Below, one piece after another: positions 1 to 7,826 of a stretch of DNA of 64,000 bases. A program made the translations under genes and the position numbers. Under the pieces are notes generated by a model, which worked only from the letters and a program-made list of their open reading frames with translations, searched no databases and was not told where the DNA came from. Source of the DNA: Providencia sp. (lineage in GTDB: Bacteria; Pseudomonadota; Gammaproteobacteria; Enterobacterales; Enterobacteriaceae); the NCBI RefSeq assembly GCF_003533305.1, contig NZ_DOEH01000013.1:156696-220695 (forward strand), given 5' to 3'. Numbering within the stretch: position 1 is the stretch's first letter; each line of letters opens with the position of its first letter.

Positions 1-76
1 TAATCGATTCTAATAAATCCTTTTTACCTAATCGTAAAATTTCAGAAGCTGAACAATCAAGATAACGTTTTTGCAT
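1..76 (-). CDS. 5' end of an unidentified CDS (partial)
   Basis: A minus-strand reading frame begins with ATG at 74-76 and runs off the left edge of the window. Only about 25 residues are visible, starting MQKRYLDCSASEILRL. From memory this start resembles TIM-barrel proteins of the DUF7916 type often found in sugar phosphotransferase operons, but 25 residues are too few to assign it. It is divergent from the iron cassette to its right, so the roughly 270-base gap holds the promoters of both. Confidence 0.4.
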   Translation of the reverse strand, partial: MQKRYLDCSASEILRLGKKDLLESI

Positions 77-295
77 TTACAATACCTTCATGAGTCGATG
101 AATTTTAAATAAGTTAATTATATTTATTCGAATATATCACGACAGAAATAATAAAAATCCCATACAACTCACTTCTCATAAAGTTATTTTGTTTAAATTA
201 ATAACTTCACCTAATAAATTGATTATTATAGTTTTTTGATAAATAGATAACCTATATCGAATTTTATCTAAAATTTTCACTTGTATTCATTGAAT

Positions 296-314
296 AGTAA
301 TGATTATCATTAAA
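296..314 (+). promoter_or_regulatory. Fur box upstream of the iron-uptake cassette
   Basis: The 19-mer AGTAATGATTATCATTAAA matches the Fur consensus at about 14 of 19 positions and has the typical TAATGATTATCATTA core. It lies 33 bases before the ATG of the P19-like gene, where bound Fur would block the promoter. This predicts iron-repressed expression of the genes at 347-4340. Seen in sequence; the regulation is inferred. Confidence 0.75.
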
Positions 315-346
315 GTTCTATATTAAATAATGGTAAGGACGTATCA

Positions 347-904
347 ATGAAACTCGCCTATCAAGCCGCTGTTTCGGGTCTAGTATTATTTTCAGTTACT
401 GCATTCGCTCAAGAATATCCACTCGGTCATCCTATTATTAAGAATGGAATGGAGATTCAAGGTGTCTATCTACAACCTATCACGATGGATACCGAAGAAG
501 GGCATCATGCGATGTCTCACCTAGCAGCGGATAAAGCGGATATTCACTTAGAAGCGGACATTCATGCTGTTGAAGATAATCCAAATGGCTTTGCAGAAGG
601 TGATTGGATCCCTTACCTCACTATCGAATACTCTGTGACTAAGCTGGGTGATAAACCACAAACTCAAACGGGCACTTTCATGCCTATGGTGGCAAGCGAT
701 GGTCCTCATTATGGGGAAAACATCAAATTAGATGGCAACGGTAAATACCGTGTGACTTACAAAATCTATCCACCTTCATATAATAAACAAGCTGCATTTG
801 GCCGCCATATCGATAAAGAAACCGGTGTTGCTCCATGGTTCCAGCCTTTTGAAACTACTTGGGATTTCGACTACGCAGGTGTAGGTCGTAAAGGTAGTTA
901 CTAA
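347..904 (+). CDS. P19-family periplasmic iron-binding protein (FetP/Tp34-like)
   Basis: This 185-residue protein has a signal peptide (cleavage probably after AFA, residue 21) and is therefore periplasmic. The rest matches the P19/FetP/Tp34 family, which binds metal and works with FTR1-type permeases in ferrous iron uptake. Residues that fit the known P19 metal site are His67 and Glu69 (in IHLEADIH), Met114, His121 and His154; the M114-H121 spacing of seven equals that of Campylobacter P19. The ATG follows the ribosome binding site AAGGA. It is first in an iron cassette behind a Fur box, but a terminator-like hairpin separates it from the next gene. Family assignment is firm; the exact metal (iron, with copper helping) is inferred from homologues. 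Confidence 0.88.
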   Translation: MKLAYQAAVSGLVLFSVTAFAQEYPLGHPIIKNGMEIQGVYLQPITMDTEEGHHAMSHLAADKADIHLEADIHAVEDNPNGFAEGDWIPYLTIEYSVTKLGDKPQTQTGTFMPMVASDGPHYGENIKLDGNGKYRVTYKIYPPSYNKQAAFGRHIDKETGVAPWFQPFETTWDFDYAGVGRKGSY

Positions 905-920
905 TTAAATTCAAATTAGT

Positions 921-963
921 AAAGGGCTTACCGTGGGCTATTTTCTCACGTAAGCCTTTTTTG
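921..963 (+). terminator. Intercistronic terminator/attenuator after the P19-like gene
   Basis: An inverted repeat (AAAGGGCTTACCGTG paired with CACGTAAGCCTTTT, one bulge) is followed directly by a T-run. It ends 34 bases before the next ATG. It could stop most transcripts after the P19-like gene, so that this protein is made in excess over the membrane and peroxidase components. Confidence 0.7.
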
Positions 964-996
964 TTTATCGTTATTGATTAATTATTCGAGCTCATA

Positions 997-1332
997 ATGA
1001 AAACATTACTCAGCCTTTTACTGGTTATCATTTATGCATTAACCCCTCAGACTGTATTTGCTGCTGAGAAATTTACCGTTGAATTAGAAATGAAAAATGG
1101 GGATTTAATTCCACGTGTTCTTGAAGTCCCTGCAAAAACAATTATTCGCATCAAAATCACCAACACAGGTACAGAGCCTGCCGAATTTGAAAGTCTTCAA
1201 CTACGAAAAGAAAAAGTATTAGCCCCGGGCGCAAGCTCAGTTGTGGTCATTGCACCGCTCAAACCTGGCACTTATACCTTCTTTGATGACTTTCACCTTT
1301 CTCACCCTAAAGGTGAGATCATTGCAAAATAG
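997..1332 (+). CDS. Stand-alone EfeO-type cupredoxin domain protein
   Basis: A 111-residue secreted protein: signal peptide of about 22 residues ending VFA-A, then one small all-beta cupredoxin-like domain. The stretches EFESLQLRKEK and APLKPGTYTFFDDFH are typical of the N-terminal cupredoxin domain of EfeO proteins. In E. coli EfeO this domain is fused to an M75 peptidase-like domain; here that second domain is a separate gene (2170-3057). The gene is followed 11 bases later by the FTR1 permease, so the two are probably co-translated. Likely role: periplasmic metal binding or electron transfer for ferrous iron import. The role is inferred from the family. Confidence 0.8.
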   Translation: MKTLLSLLLVIIYALTPQTVFAAEKFTVELEMKNGDLIPRVLEVPAKTIIRIKITNTGTEPAEFESLQLRKEKVLAPGASSVVVIAPLKPGTYTFFDDFHLSHPKGEIIAK

Positions 1333-1343
1333 TAGGATTTAAA

Positions 1344-2177
1344 ATGGGGCAAGTTCTCTTTGTAGTATGGCGTGAAAGCTTTGAAGCACTTTTAGTCATC
1401 GGCATTATTTATGCTTGGATTAAACGTCATCCAGATGCACGTAATGGTATGAAATTCCTCTGGGGTGGTGTTGCACTCGGGGTTATTATCTCAATTGTTC
1501 TCGCATTGCTTATTTATGGTGTCTTCAATGTTCTTGATGATACTGGCCAATCTCTATTTATGATATTTATGGAAATACTCGCCTGTATTTTGATTGTCCA
1601 AATGGTCTATTGGATGAACAAACATGGCAGTTCCATGAAATCTGAAATTGAAACTGGAATTAGCCGCAATGCTGAACACCATAACTGGTGGGGAGCCACA
1701 ATTATTATTGCCATCGCGATCGCACGTGAAGGCAGCGAAATCGTCGTCTTTCTCTCGAGCTTTATCATGTCGCTCAATGCTGAAAACGCAAGTGAATTTT
1801 TCTTAGAGGCTGGCGGTGGCATTCTTATTGCAGCGTTAACATTATATGCCTTCCTTTTAACTAATCGTTTTGTTTCTTGGAGAATTTTCTTCAAAGTAAC
1901 TGGAATTATTTTACTCTTCCTTGCGTTATCGTTATTACTAAAAGGCGTAGAAGAAATCGCTAATTTGCTAATTGAATATGATTATTCAATTCCTGAGTTT
2001 CTGATTTACCCCGCTTGGGATAGCACCGCATTTCTAGATGATTCAAATATTGCAGGTAATTTCATCTCTTCATTTTTTGCGTATCGCTCTCAGCCTATTT
2101 GGTTAAGTGTTATTACCTTTGTTGTTTACTGGATTGTCGTTATTACGTTATTCACGCGGAGCAAAAGAAATGCGTAA
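1344..2177 (+). CDS. efeU: FTR1-family ferrous iron permease
   Basis: A 277-residue inner-membrane protein with about seven hydrophobic segments. It has both REXXE motifs that define FTR1/EfeU iron permeases: RESFE at residues 10-14 and REGSE at 128-132. In this family iron is oxidised as it is passed through the membrane, with periplasmic partners supplying or receiving electrons. The gene sits between the cupredoxin and the M75 gene and overlaps the latter by 8 bases, which points to one operon. The C-terminus is short and basic (TRSKRNA), as usual for an inner-membrane protein. Confidence 0.93.
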   Translation: MGQVLFVVWRESFEALLVIGIIYAWIKRHPDARNGMKFLWGGVALGVIISIVLALLIYGVFNVLDDTGQSLFMIFMEILACILIVQMVYWMNKHGSSMKSEIETGISRNAEHHNWWGATIIIAIAIAREGSEIVVFLSSFIMSLNAENASEFFLEAGGGILIAALTLYAFLLTNRFVSWRIFFKVTGIILLFLALSLLLKGVEEIANLLIEYDYSIPEFLIYPAWDSTAFLDDSNIAGNFISSFFAYRSQPIWLSVITFVVYWIVVITLFTRSKRNA

Positions 2178-3057
2178 AACAATAACCGTAATTTTCAGCT
2201 TTCTTTTGCTGACAATCGTATCCCTGCCTGCCTATACCAAAGCCCTAAGATCCCCTGTGCAAACAGGGGACGATATTGTGATAGCCAAAGGTGATATCGC
2301 AACCCCAGAAAAGTATCAGCAAGCAATTCGAACCTATTTGCTATTTGCAACTAATGAACTTGGTGAGATGGTTTCTCAATTAGAGATACTAAATCAAAGC
2401 TTAAAAAAGGGTGACCTACAAAAAGCGCAAAATGCTTACATCACAGCACATCAACATTATGAAGCGGTTCGTCCTATCATCATGCTATTTGGTAATACGG
2501 ATAGAACGATTAATCCACGAGCTGATTATTTTCTTGATAAAGAAAAAGATTATCGTTTCACCGGATTCCATTTAGTTGAATACCGCTTATTTGAGCAAAA
2601 AGATGTTAAAACTGCGTTACCTGCTGCCGAAGAATTACTCCTCAAAGGACGTGATCTTTATAAACGCGTACAGACTGAAACGATTGAAATACCTAAACTT
2701 GTACAAGCTTCCGCTGATTTTATTGAAATGATCCTCGAAACAAAACTTGCGGGAAAAGAGAATATTTATAGTCAGTCTGATTTAGCCGATATCGCGGCGA
2801 ACCTCAGAGGTGCTCAAGAAATCATTGAGGTCATTTCACCTTTTATTCAATCTAAAGAGCTCGACCAAATAAAAGAAAATGACCAACACATAAACAAAAT
2901 AATACAGTCGTATCAACTCACTAAAGGTAGCTATTCACCTTATAGCCAATTAAATCAAAAAAATAAAATGCGGCTATATTCGCTACTAACGCAACAAGCT
3001 GAAGCACTCGCAACATTACGTGCACAGCTCGATGTTGATGTTTATTATAAATATTAA
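2170..3057 (+). CDS. efeM: M75/imelysin-type periplasmic iron-uptake protein (EfeO C-terminal domain)
   Basis: The ATG at 2170 is preferred over an in-frame codon at 2107 because it gives a clean signal peptide (MRKTITVIFSFLLL...) and a short overlap with the permease gene. The 295-residue product is a mostly helical M75 peptidase-like protein. It carries the HxxE motif in HLVEYRLF (His134, Glu137), the metal-site signature of EfeO/EfeM and imelysins. It has no cupredoxin domain, which is encoded separately at 997-1332. Expected role: capture ferrous iron in the periplasm and hand it to the permease. EfeM is the name used for M75-only versions. Confidence 0.88.
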   Translation: MRKTITVIFSFLLLTIVSLPAYTKALRSPVQTGDDIVIAKGDIATPEKYQQAIRTYLLFATNELGEMVSQLEILNQSLKKGDLQKAQNAYITAHQHYEAVRPIIMLFGNTDRTINPRADYFLDKEKDYRFTGFHLVEYRLFEQKDVKTALPAAEELLLKGRDLYKRVQTETIEIPKLVQASADFIEMILETKLAGKENIYSQSDLADIAANLRGAQEIIEVISPFIQSKELDQIKENDQHINKIIQSYQLTKGSYSPYSQLNQKNKMRLYSLLTQQAEALATLRAQLDVDVYYKY

Positions 3058-3068
3058 GGCATATACTT

Positions 3069-4340
3069 ATGCGAGCTAAACGTAAAAGTGAACCACAATC
3101 TGTCAATTTTTCCAGACGAAGCGTATTAAAAACCTTAGCTATCGGCAGCGCAATTTTTGCGGCGCCTGCACTTAAAGCAAAAGAGCAAATCAATAACTGC
3201 CAACTCACTTATGATAAAGCCATCAATTTTCTGGGTGAACATCAAGCAGGGGTATTAACACCTGAGCAAAAAAATGCATCATTTATTGCCTTTAATGTTA
3301 CAACAACTTCAATCGAAGAGTTACAAACACTCTTCACAATACTCACACAACGTATTGCCTATCTAACTCAAGTACAAAAAGCGGCCTCAACCTCAAATGA
3401 TAAAATGCCACCTGCTGAATCGGGTATTCTCGGCACGCTATTACAACCTGATTCTTTAACTATTACGGTATCACTAGGTAATAGCCTTTTTGATTCGCGT
3501 TTTGGATTAGATAAAATCAAGCCCCATTATCTGGTTGAGATGACCAGTTTTCCCAATGATCGGCTAGAGGAAAAATGGTGTGGTGGCGATATCGCGCTGC
3601 AAATATGTGCAAATAGCCAAGAAAGTGTCATTTATGCATTACGAGATATTTTGCGAAATACGGGGCAATTATGGTTTCCATTGTGGAAAATTGATGGTTT
3701 TCTCCCCTCAAGAGATATCGACCAACGCACTACCCCCATTAATCTTTTTGGCTTTAAAGATGGTACAGGCAACGCGCCAACAAATGATGCGGCGCTTATG
3801 AATGAACTCATTTGGATAACCGCAGAAAATAAAGAACCTGCATGGTGTGCAGGGGGCACATATCAGGCAGTGCGCTTAATACGTTTCAACCTTGAATTCT
3901 GGGATAGAACCCCGCTTGAAGATCAAGAAAATGATTTTGGCCGCCACAAAAGTACCGGCGCGCCTATTGGTATGAAACATGAAAATGACGACCCTAGCTT
4001 TGAGAAAGACCCTCATGGCGATCGTATCTTATTTGACTCCCATATGCGCCGTGCTGAACCCCGTAACCCTGAACGTTATACGGCAAAATTAAGGCGTAGA
4101 AGCTACAGTTATTCACTCGGATTAACCGAAAGTGGAGTACTTGATATGGGATTAATTTTCGTATCCTATCAAAAGAACTTAAAAACAGGATTTATTGATA
4201 CACAAAAACGCCTTAATGGTGAACCCTTAGAGCGCTATATTAAGCCATTTGGTGGTGGGTATTACTTCGTGTTACCGGGTGTTCAATCTGCAAAAAATAA
4301 CTTAGCACAAGGTATGTTTGAAGCCCTAAAACAAGCCTAA
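3069..4340 (+). CDS. efeB: Deferrochelatase/DyP-type peroxidase EfeB
   Basis: A 423-residue haem peroxidase of the DyP family. The N-terminus has a twin-arginine export signal (SRRSVLK, residues 15-21, then a hydrophobic stretch ending near ALKA), so it is exported folded with haem. The DyP signature GFKDG is at 228-232 and includes the catalytic Asp231. The conserved proximal-side region around FDSHMRRAEPRN is also present. In E. coli EfeB oxidises ferrous iron or helps release iron from haem and works with EfeU and EfeO. It starts 11 bases after the M75 gene and is the last gene of the cassette. Confidence 0.93.
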   Translation: MRAKRKSEPQSVNFSRRSVLKTLAIGSAIFAAPALKAKEQINNCQLTYDKAINFLGEHQAGVLTPEQKNASFIAFNVTTTSIEELQTLFTILTQRIAYLTQVQKAASTSNDKMPPAESGILGTLLQPDSLTITVSLGNSLFDSRFGLDKIKPHYLVEMTSFPNDRLEEKWCGGDIALQICANSQESVIYALRDILRNTGQLWFPLWKIDGFLPSRDIDQRTTPINLFGFKDGTGNAPTNDAALMNELIWITAENKEPAWCAGGTYQAVRLIRFNLEFWDRTPLEDQENDFGRHKSTGAPIGMKHENDDPSFEKDPHGDRILFDSHMRRAEPRNPERYTAKLRRRSYSYSLGLTESGVLDMGLIFVSYQKNLKTGFIDTQKRLNGEPLERYIKPFGGGYYFVLPGVQSAKNNLAQGMFEALKQA

Positions 4341-4383
4341 TAATATCTTAGGCAAAATACTTTGCCAGAAACTAAAAAATGAC

Positions 4384-4410
4384 TAAAAAAAGGGAGGCTA
4401 AGCCTCCCTT
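4384..4410 (-). terminator. Terminator between efeB and nagE
   Basis: A perfect stem of about ten base pairs (AAGGGAGGCT/AGCCTCCCTT) lies between two convergent genes. Read on the minus strand it is followed by a T-run, so it is a good intrinsic terminator for nagE; it may also act for the iron cassette. Confidence 0.85.
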
Positions 4411-4434
4411 TATCAATAACATCACTAATTCAAA

Positions 4435-6462
4435 TTATTTTAGCACGTTATAAATAACCGTTTCACCCGCAACCACTTGGCCTTCAACTAAAATCTCAAC
4501 ACCCGCAAAATCATCGATATTACTGATAATTACAGGGCTTATCATTGATTTAGCATTAGCTTCAAGGAACGGAAGGTCTAATTTTAGAATCGGTGTACCG
4601 GCTTCAACTTCAGCACCTTCTTCAACTAAACGAGCACAGCCTTCACCTTTAAGTGCCACAGTATCGATACCCATATGAACAATGAGCTCAACACCATTTT
4701 CAGTTTCTAGGCAAAATGCATGATTAGTTTCAAAGATTTTCACAACAGTACCCGATGCAGGGGCGAGAACTTCGTCACTTGTCGGTTTGATAGCAATACC
4801 ATCACCCACAATACGGCTAGAAAACGCTTCATCAGGTACATCATCAAGTGAATAAACTTGACCGCTTACCGGTGCCACCAATGACAGAATGGTATTTCCT
4901 TTAGCTTTAGTCGGTTCCGTCACTTTAGCCGCTGTAGGTGCAGCCGTTGGCGCTGAAGCTGCGATAGGACCTTTTGCAATCACATCACCCATTGCTTTAG
5001 CAACTAGCTCTGCTCTTGTTCCCACGATGACTTGTACGTTTTGTTTATTCAAACGAATAACACCAGATGCACCAATACGTTTAGCCATTGCATCATTTAC
5101 AATCGCAGAGTCTTTAACCGTTAAACGTAGACGTGTAATGCAGGCGTCAATGTTAACAATGTTATCACTGCCACCAACTGCTGAAACATATTGGCGAGCT
5201 TCTTTTTGAATATCGCTATCGTTGTGGCTTTCTGGACTTAGATTTTCATCATAGCCATCAATAGTTTCATCACCTGAATCTTGTTCACGACCTGGGGTTA
5301 ACAGGTTGAATCTTAGGATCATGAAACGGAAAATGACATAGTAAATACAGAAGAAGACTAAGCCTTGAACAATCAACATGAACCACTTAACTGCAAGTGG
5401 GTTACGTGTTTGTAATAGCATATCCACAAGACCCGCACTGAAACCGAATCCTGAGATCCATTCCATCGAAGCGGCAATATAAACAGAAATACCTGTCAAT
5501 AATGCGTGGATAACAAACAGAACAGGTGCAACAAACATGAATGAGAATTCAAGTGGTTCAGTGATACCTGTAAAGAATGCAGCAAAAGCACCGGCAATCA
5601 TAATACCCGCAACTTTCGCTTTATTTTCAGGACGTGCACAGTGATAAATAGCTAATGCCGCACCTGGTAAACCAAACATCATGATTGGGAAGAAACCAGC
5701 TTGATAGCGACCAGTAACCCCTATAGTAGCAAGACCTGCCTCAATTGACTTCGCGCCGCCAAGGAAGTTAGGAATATCATTAATACCCGCAACATCAAAC
5801 CAGAACACAGAGTTAAGAGCATGGTGTAAACCAACAGGGATAAGCAAACGGTTAAAGAATGCATAAATACCAGCACCCACAGAACCCATATCCTTAATGC
5901 TTTCACCGAATGAAACTAAGCCATTAAATACGAGAGGCCAAACATACATCAGTATGAATGCCAAGAAGATCATTAGGAATGAAACTAAAATTGGAACAAG
6001 GCGACGACCACTAAAGAATGACAGCGCTTTAGGTAGCTCAACGCCACTATAGCGGTTATATAATTCAGCGGACAACACACCGACTAAGATACCGACGAAC
6101 TGGTTATTAATTTTATTGAATGCAGCTGGTACAGTTTCCACAGGCACATTCATAATCATGGAATAAGATGCAGGAGAACACAGTGTTGTAACAACTAAGA
6201 AGCCAACAAAACCGGTTAACGCAGCAGCACCATCTTTATCTTTTGACATCCCATAGGCAACACCAATCGCAAACAGCACGGACATATTTTCAATAATCGC
6301 CGCACCAGATTTGAGTAGTAATGCCGCGATTGCACTATTAGAGCCCCAACCATCTGGGTCAATCCAATAACCAATCCCCATAAGGATCGCGGCCGCTGGT
6401 AATACTGCCACAGGCACCATAAGTGCCCTACCAATCCGCTGTAAGTAGCTAAGAATATTCAC
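4435..6462 (-). CDS. nagE: PTS N-acetylglucosamine transporter EIICBA (NagE)
   Basis: This protein takes up N-acetylglucosamine and phosphorylates it. It has three fused parts: the membrane EIIC domain (about residues 1-380), EIIB with the phosphorylated cysteine Cys441 in DACITRLRL, and EIIA with the active histidine His596 in HMGIDTV. I place the start at GTG 6462 because AGGGGGA lies just upstream and the sequence then reads NILSYLQRIGRAL as in E. coli NagE; an in-frame codon at 6516 would add 18 non-homologous residues. The product is about 675 residues (E. coli 648), the excess being mainly an Ala/Pro/Thr-rich linker before EIIA. It is divergent from nagBAC. Confidence 0.95.
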   Translation of the reverse strand: MNILSYLQRIGRALMVPVAVLPAAAILMGIGYWIDPDGWGSNSAIAALLLKSGAAIIENMSVLFAIGVAYGMSKDKDGAAALTGFVGFLVVTTLCSPASYSMIMNVPVETVPAAFNKINNQFVGILVGVLSAELYNRYSGVELPKALSFFSGRRLVPILVSFLMIFLAFILMYVWPLVFNGLVSFGESIKDMGSVGAGIYAFFNRLLIPVGLHHALNSVFWFDVAGINDIPNFLGGAKSIEAGLATIGVTGRYQAGFFPIMMFGLPGAALAIYHCARPENKAKVAGIMIAGAFAAFFTGITEPLEFSFMFVAPVLFVIHALLTGISVYIAASMEWISGFGFSAGLVDMLLQTRNPLAVKWFMLIVQGLVFFCIYYVIFRFMILRFNLLTPGREQDSGDETIDGYDENLSPESHNDSDIQKEARQYVSAVGGSDNIVNIDACITRLRLTVKDSAIVNDAMAKRIGASGVIRLNKQNVQVIVGTRAELVAKAMGDVIAKGPIAASAPTAAPTAAKVTEPTKAKGNTILSLVAPVSGQVYSLDDVPDEAFSSRIVGDGIAIKPTSDEVLAPASGTVVKIFETNHAFCLETENGVELIVHMGIDTVALKGEGCARLVEEGAEVEAGTPILKLDLPFLEANAKSMISPVIISNIDDFAGVEILVEGQVVAGETVIYNVLK

Positions 6463-6567
6463 AAACTCCCCCTTTATAACCCTGTTTTGCCCCATACGCG
6501 GGATCTTATTTTTCATTCAATTAAAGAATAATTTAACTGAATAATAATATCAATTTCATAGTGTAAA

Positions 6568-6592
6568 TTAATTCTTTCGCGATACAAAATAA
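6568..6592 (+). promoter_or_regulatory. Candidate NagC operator near nagE
   Basis: TTAATTC and CAAAATAA flank a CG-containing centre (TTTCGCGATA). It is an imperfect version of the TTATTT...AAATAA pattern bound by NagC. It lies about 105 bases upstream of the nagE start. It could pair with the site at 6666-6686, since NagC represses nagE-nagB by looping between two operators. Confidence 0.4.
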
Positions 6593-6604
6593 ATAGGTGA
6601 GATT

Positions 6605-6620
6605 TGTGATAAATGTCAAC
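6605..6620 (+). promoter_or_regulatory. Candidate CRP-cAMP site
   Basis: TGTGA-N6-TCAAC differs at one arm base from the CRP core TGTGA-N6-TCACA. It lies between the two candidate NagC operators in the nagE-nagB gap, where CRP is known to activate both directions in E. coli. Confidence 0.5.
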
Positions 6621-6665
6621 GAATGAAGCTGTTCATTGCTTAATTTAGTAGCTATTATGCAAAAC

Positions 6666-6686
6666 TTATTTTATGATTAAAAATAA
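6666..6686 (+). promoter_or_regulatory. Candidate NagC operator (perfect inverted repeat)
   Basis: TTATTTT-N7-AAAATAA is a perfect 7-base inverted repeat that fits the T-rich/A-rich arms of NagC operators. It is 98 bases (centre to centre) from the weaker site at 6568-6592, and 262 bases upstream of nagB because an ERIC element sits between. Confidence 0.55.
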
Positions 6687-6719
6687 CTTTTGCAGTGAAT
6701 TTGACTGCCTATTTTTAAT

Positions 6720-6785
6720 ATACGTCAAGATACATTCAAACAATTGGTGTCGCTAATACTCCTGCAACTCAATGTATAAATTACG
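6720..6785 (+). repeat. Degenerate ERIC right-end fragment
   Basis: The bases GGTGTCGCTAATACTCCTGC followed by AACTCAATGTATAAATTACG resemble the right end of ERIC elements (CCAACACCCCTGCAACTTGAAGTATGACGGGTATA) with many changes. It directly precedes a fuller but also diverged copy. Confidence 0.45.
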
Positions 6786-6912
6786 ATATACTGTTAATTC
6801 AAGTTGCAAAAAGACACCAAACAAAACGCGCTCTAATAGCATACTTATGTATGTTGTTTAGCTAGATGAATGTTGCTAACGCACATGCAGCTTGAAGTAT
6901 GATTACGATATA
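6786..6912 (+). repeat. Diverged ERIC element upstream of nagB
   Basis: About 127 bases long, with left end ATTCAAGTTGC, central palindrome GCATACTTATGTATG and right end ATGCAGCTTGAAGTATGA. These match the ERIC (intergenic repeat unit) pattern seen in better copies at 21.4 and 52.9 kb. It ends about 35 bases before the nagB ATG, so it is likely part of the nagB leader transcript or displaces the promoter. Confidence 0.7.
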
Positions 6913-6947
6913 CTCTACATAATTTAAGTTTATTAAAGGTAACTTAC

Positions 6948-7751
6948 ATGAGGCTTCTTCCACTAAATAATGCATATGATGTCGGTGTTTGGTCTGCTCA
7001 ATTTATTGCCGATAAAATTAACGCATTCAACCCTACCGCTGATCGCCCTTTTGTTCTTGGCCTACCTACGGGTGGAACACCATTAGCGACATACAAAGCA
7101 TTAATCGCGTTATATCAAGCAGGTAAAGTTAGTTTTAAACATGTTGTCACATTCAACATGGATGAATATATCGGTATTCCAGCTGATCACCCGCAAAGTT
7201 ACCGTACTTTTATGTACGAAAACTTTTTCAATCATGTTGATATTCAAACTGAAAATGTCAACTTGCTTAACGGTAATGCAGCGGATGTTGATGCTGAATG
7301 CATCCGTTATGAAGAAAAAATGAAATCTTACGGTAGTGTGAATTTATTCATGGGTGGCGTAGGTAATGATGGTCATATTGCATTTAACGAACCGGGTTCA
7401 TCGCTAAATTCTCGTACACGTATTAAAACGTTAACACCAGAAACTCGCCAAGCAAATTCACGCTTTTTTGATAACGACATCAATCAAGTTCCTAAATTTG
7501 CACTCACCGTAGGCGTTGCTACGCTTATGGATGCACAAGAATTGATGGTACTAGCAACAGGCGCAAATAAAGCAATGGCAGTACATGCTGCGGTTGAAGG
7601 TCCAATAAATCATTTATGGACTGTAAGCTGCGTACAAATGCATCCAAAAGCACTTATTGTCTGTGATGAACCTGCAACACTCGAACTCAAAGTTAAAACG
7701 CTGAAGTATTTTAAACAGCTTGAGTCTGAAATTCTTGGACAATTTAACTAA
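6948..7751 (+). CDS. nagB: Glucosamine-6-phosphate deaminase
   Basis: NagB converts glucosamine 6-phosphate to fructose 6-phosphate and ammonia, the step that feeds amino sugars into glycolysis. The 267-residue length matches E. coli (266). Visible family motifs are [16 protein letters not shown], the catalytic region NMDEYIG, and [18 protein letters not shown], which binds the sugar phosphate. It heads nagB-nagA-nagC, with nagE divergent, and should be induced by N-acetylglucosamine 6-phosphate through NagC. Confidence 0.97.
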   Translation: MRLLPLNNAYDVGVWSAQFIADKINAFNPTADRPFVLGLPTGGTPLATYKALIALYQAGKVSFKHVVTFNMDEYIGIPADHPQSYRTFMYENFFNHVDIQTENVNLLNGNAADVDAECIRYEEKMKSYGSVNLFMGGVGNDGHIAFNEPGSSLNSRTRIKTLTPETRQANSRFFDNDINQVPKFALTVGVATLMDAQELMVLATGANKAMAVHAAVEGPINHLWTVSCVQMHPKALIVCDEPATLELKVKTLKYFKQLESEILGQFN

Positions 7752-7765
7752 AATTATATCGATTA

Positions 7766-7789
7766 ACCGATCAGCTCAAACTGATCGGT
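7766..7789 (+). other. Intercistronic hairpin between nagB and nagA
   Basis: ACCGATCAG-CTCAAA-CTGATCGGT is a perfect 9-base-pair stem without a following T-run. It may stabilise the upstream nagB message or weaken read-through rather than terminate. Confidence 0.55.
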
Positions 7790-7826
7790 GACTGTTTTCC
7801 TTTCAGAGGTCAGGAGTTATTAACTT

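Noticed and set aside
2107..2169. Earlier in-frame start for the M75 gene
   Set aside because: It would put extra residues before a clear signal peptide and overlap the permease gene by 71 bases.
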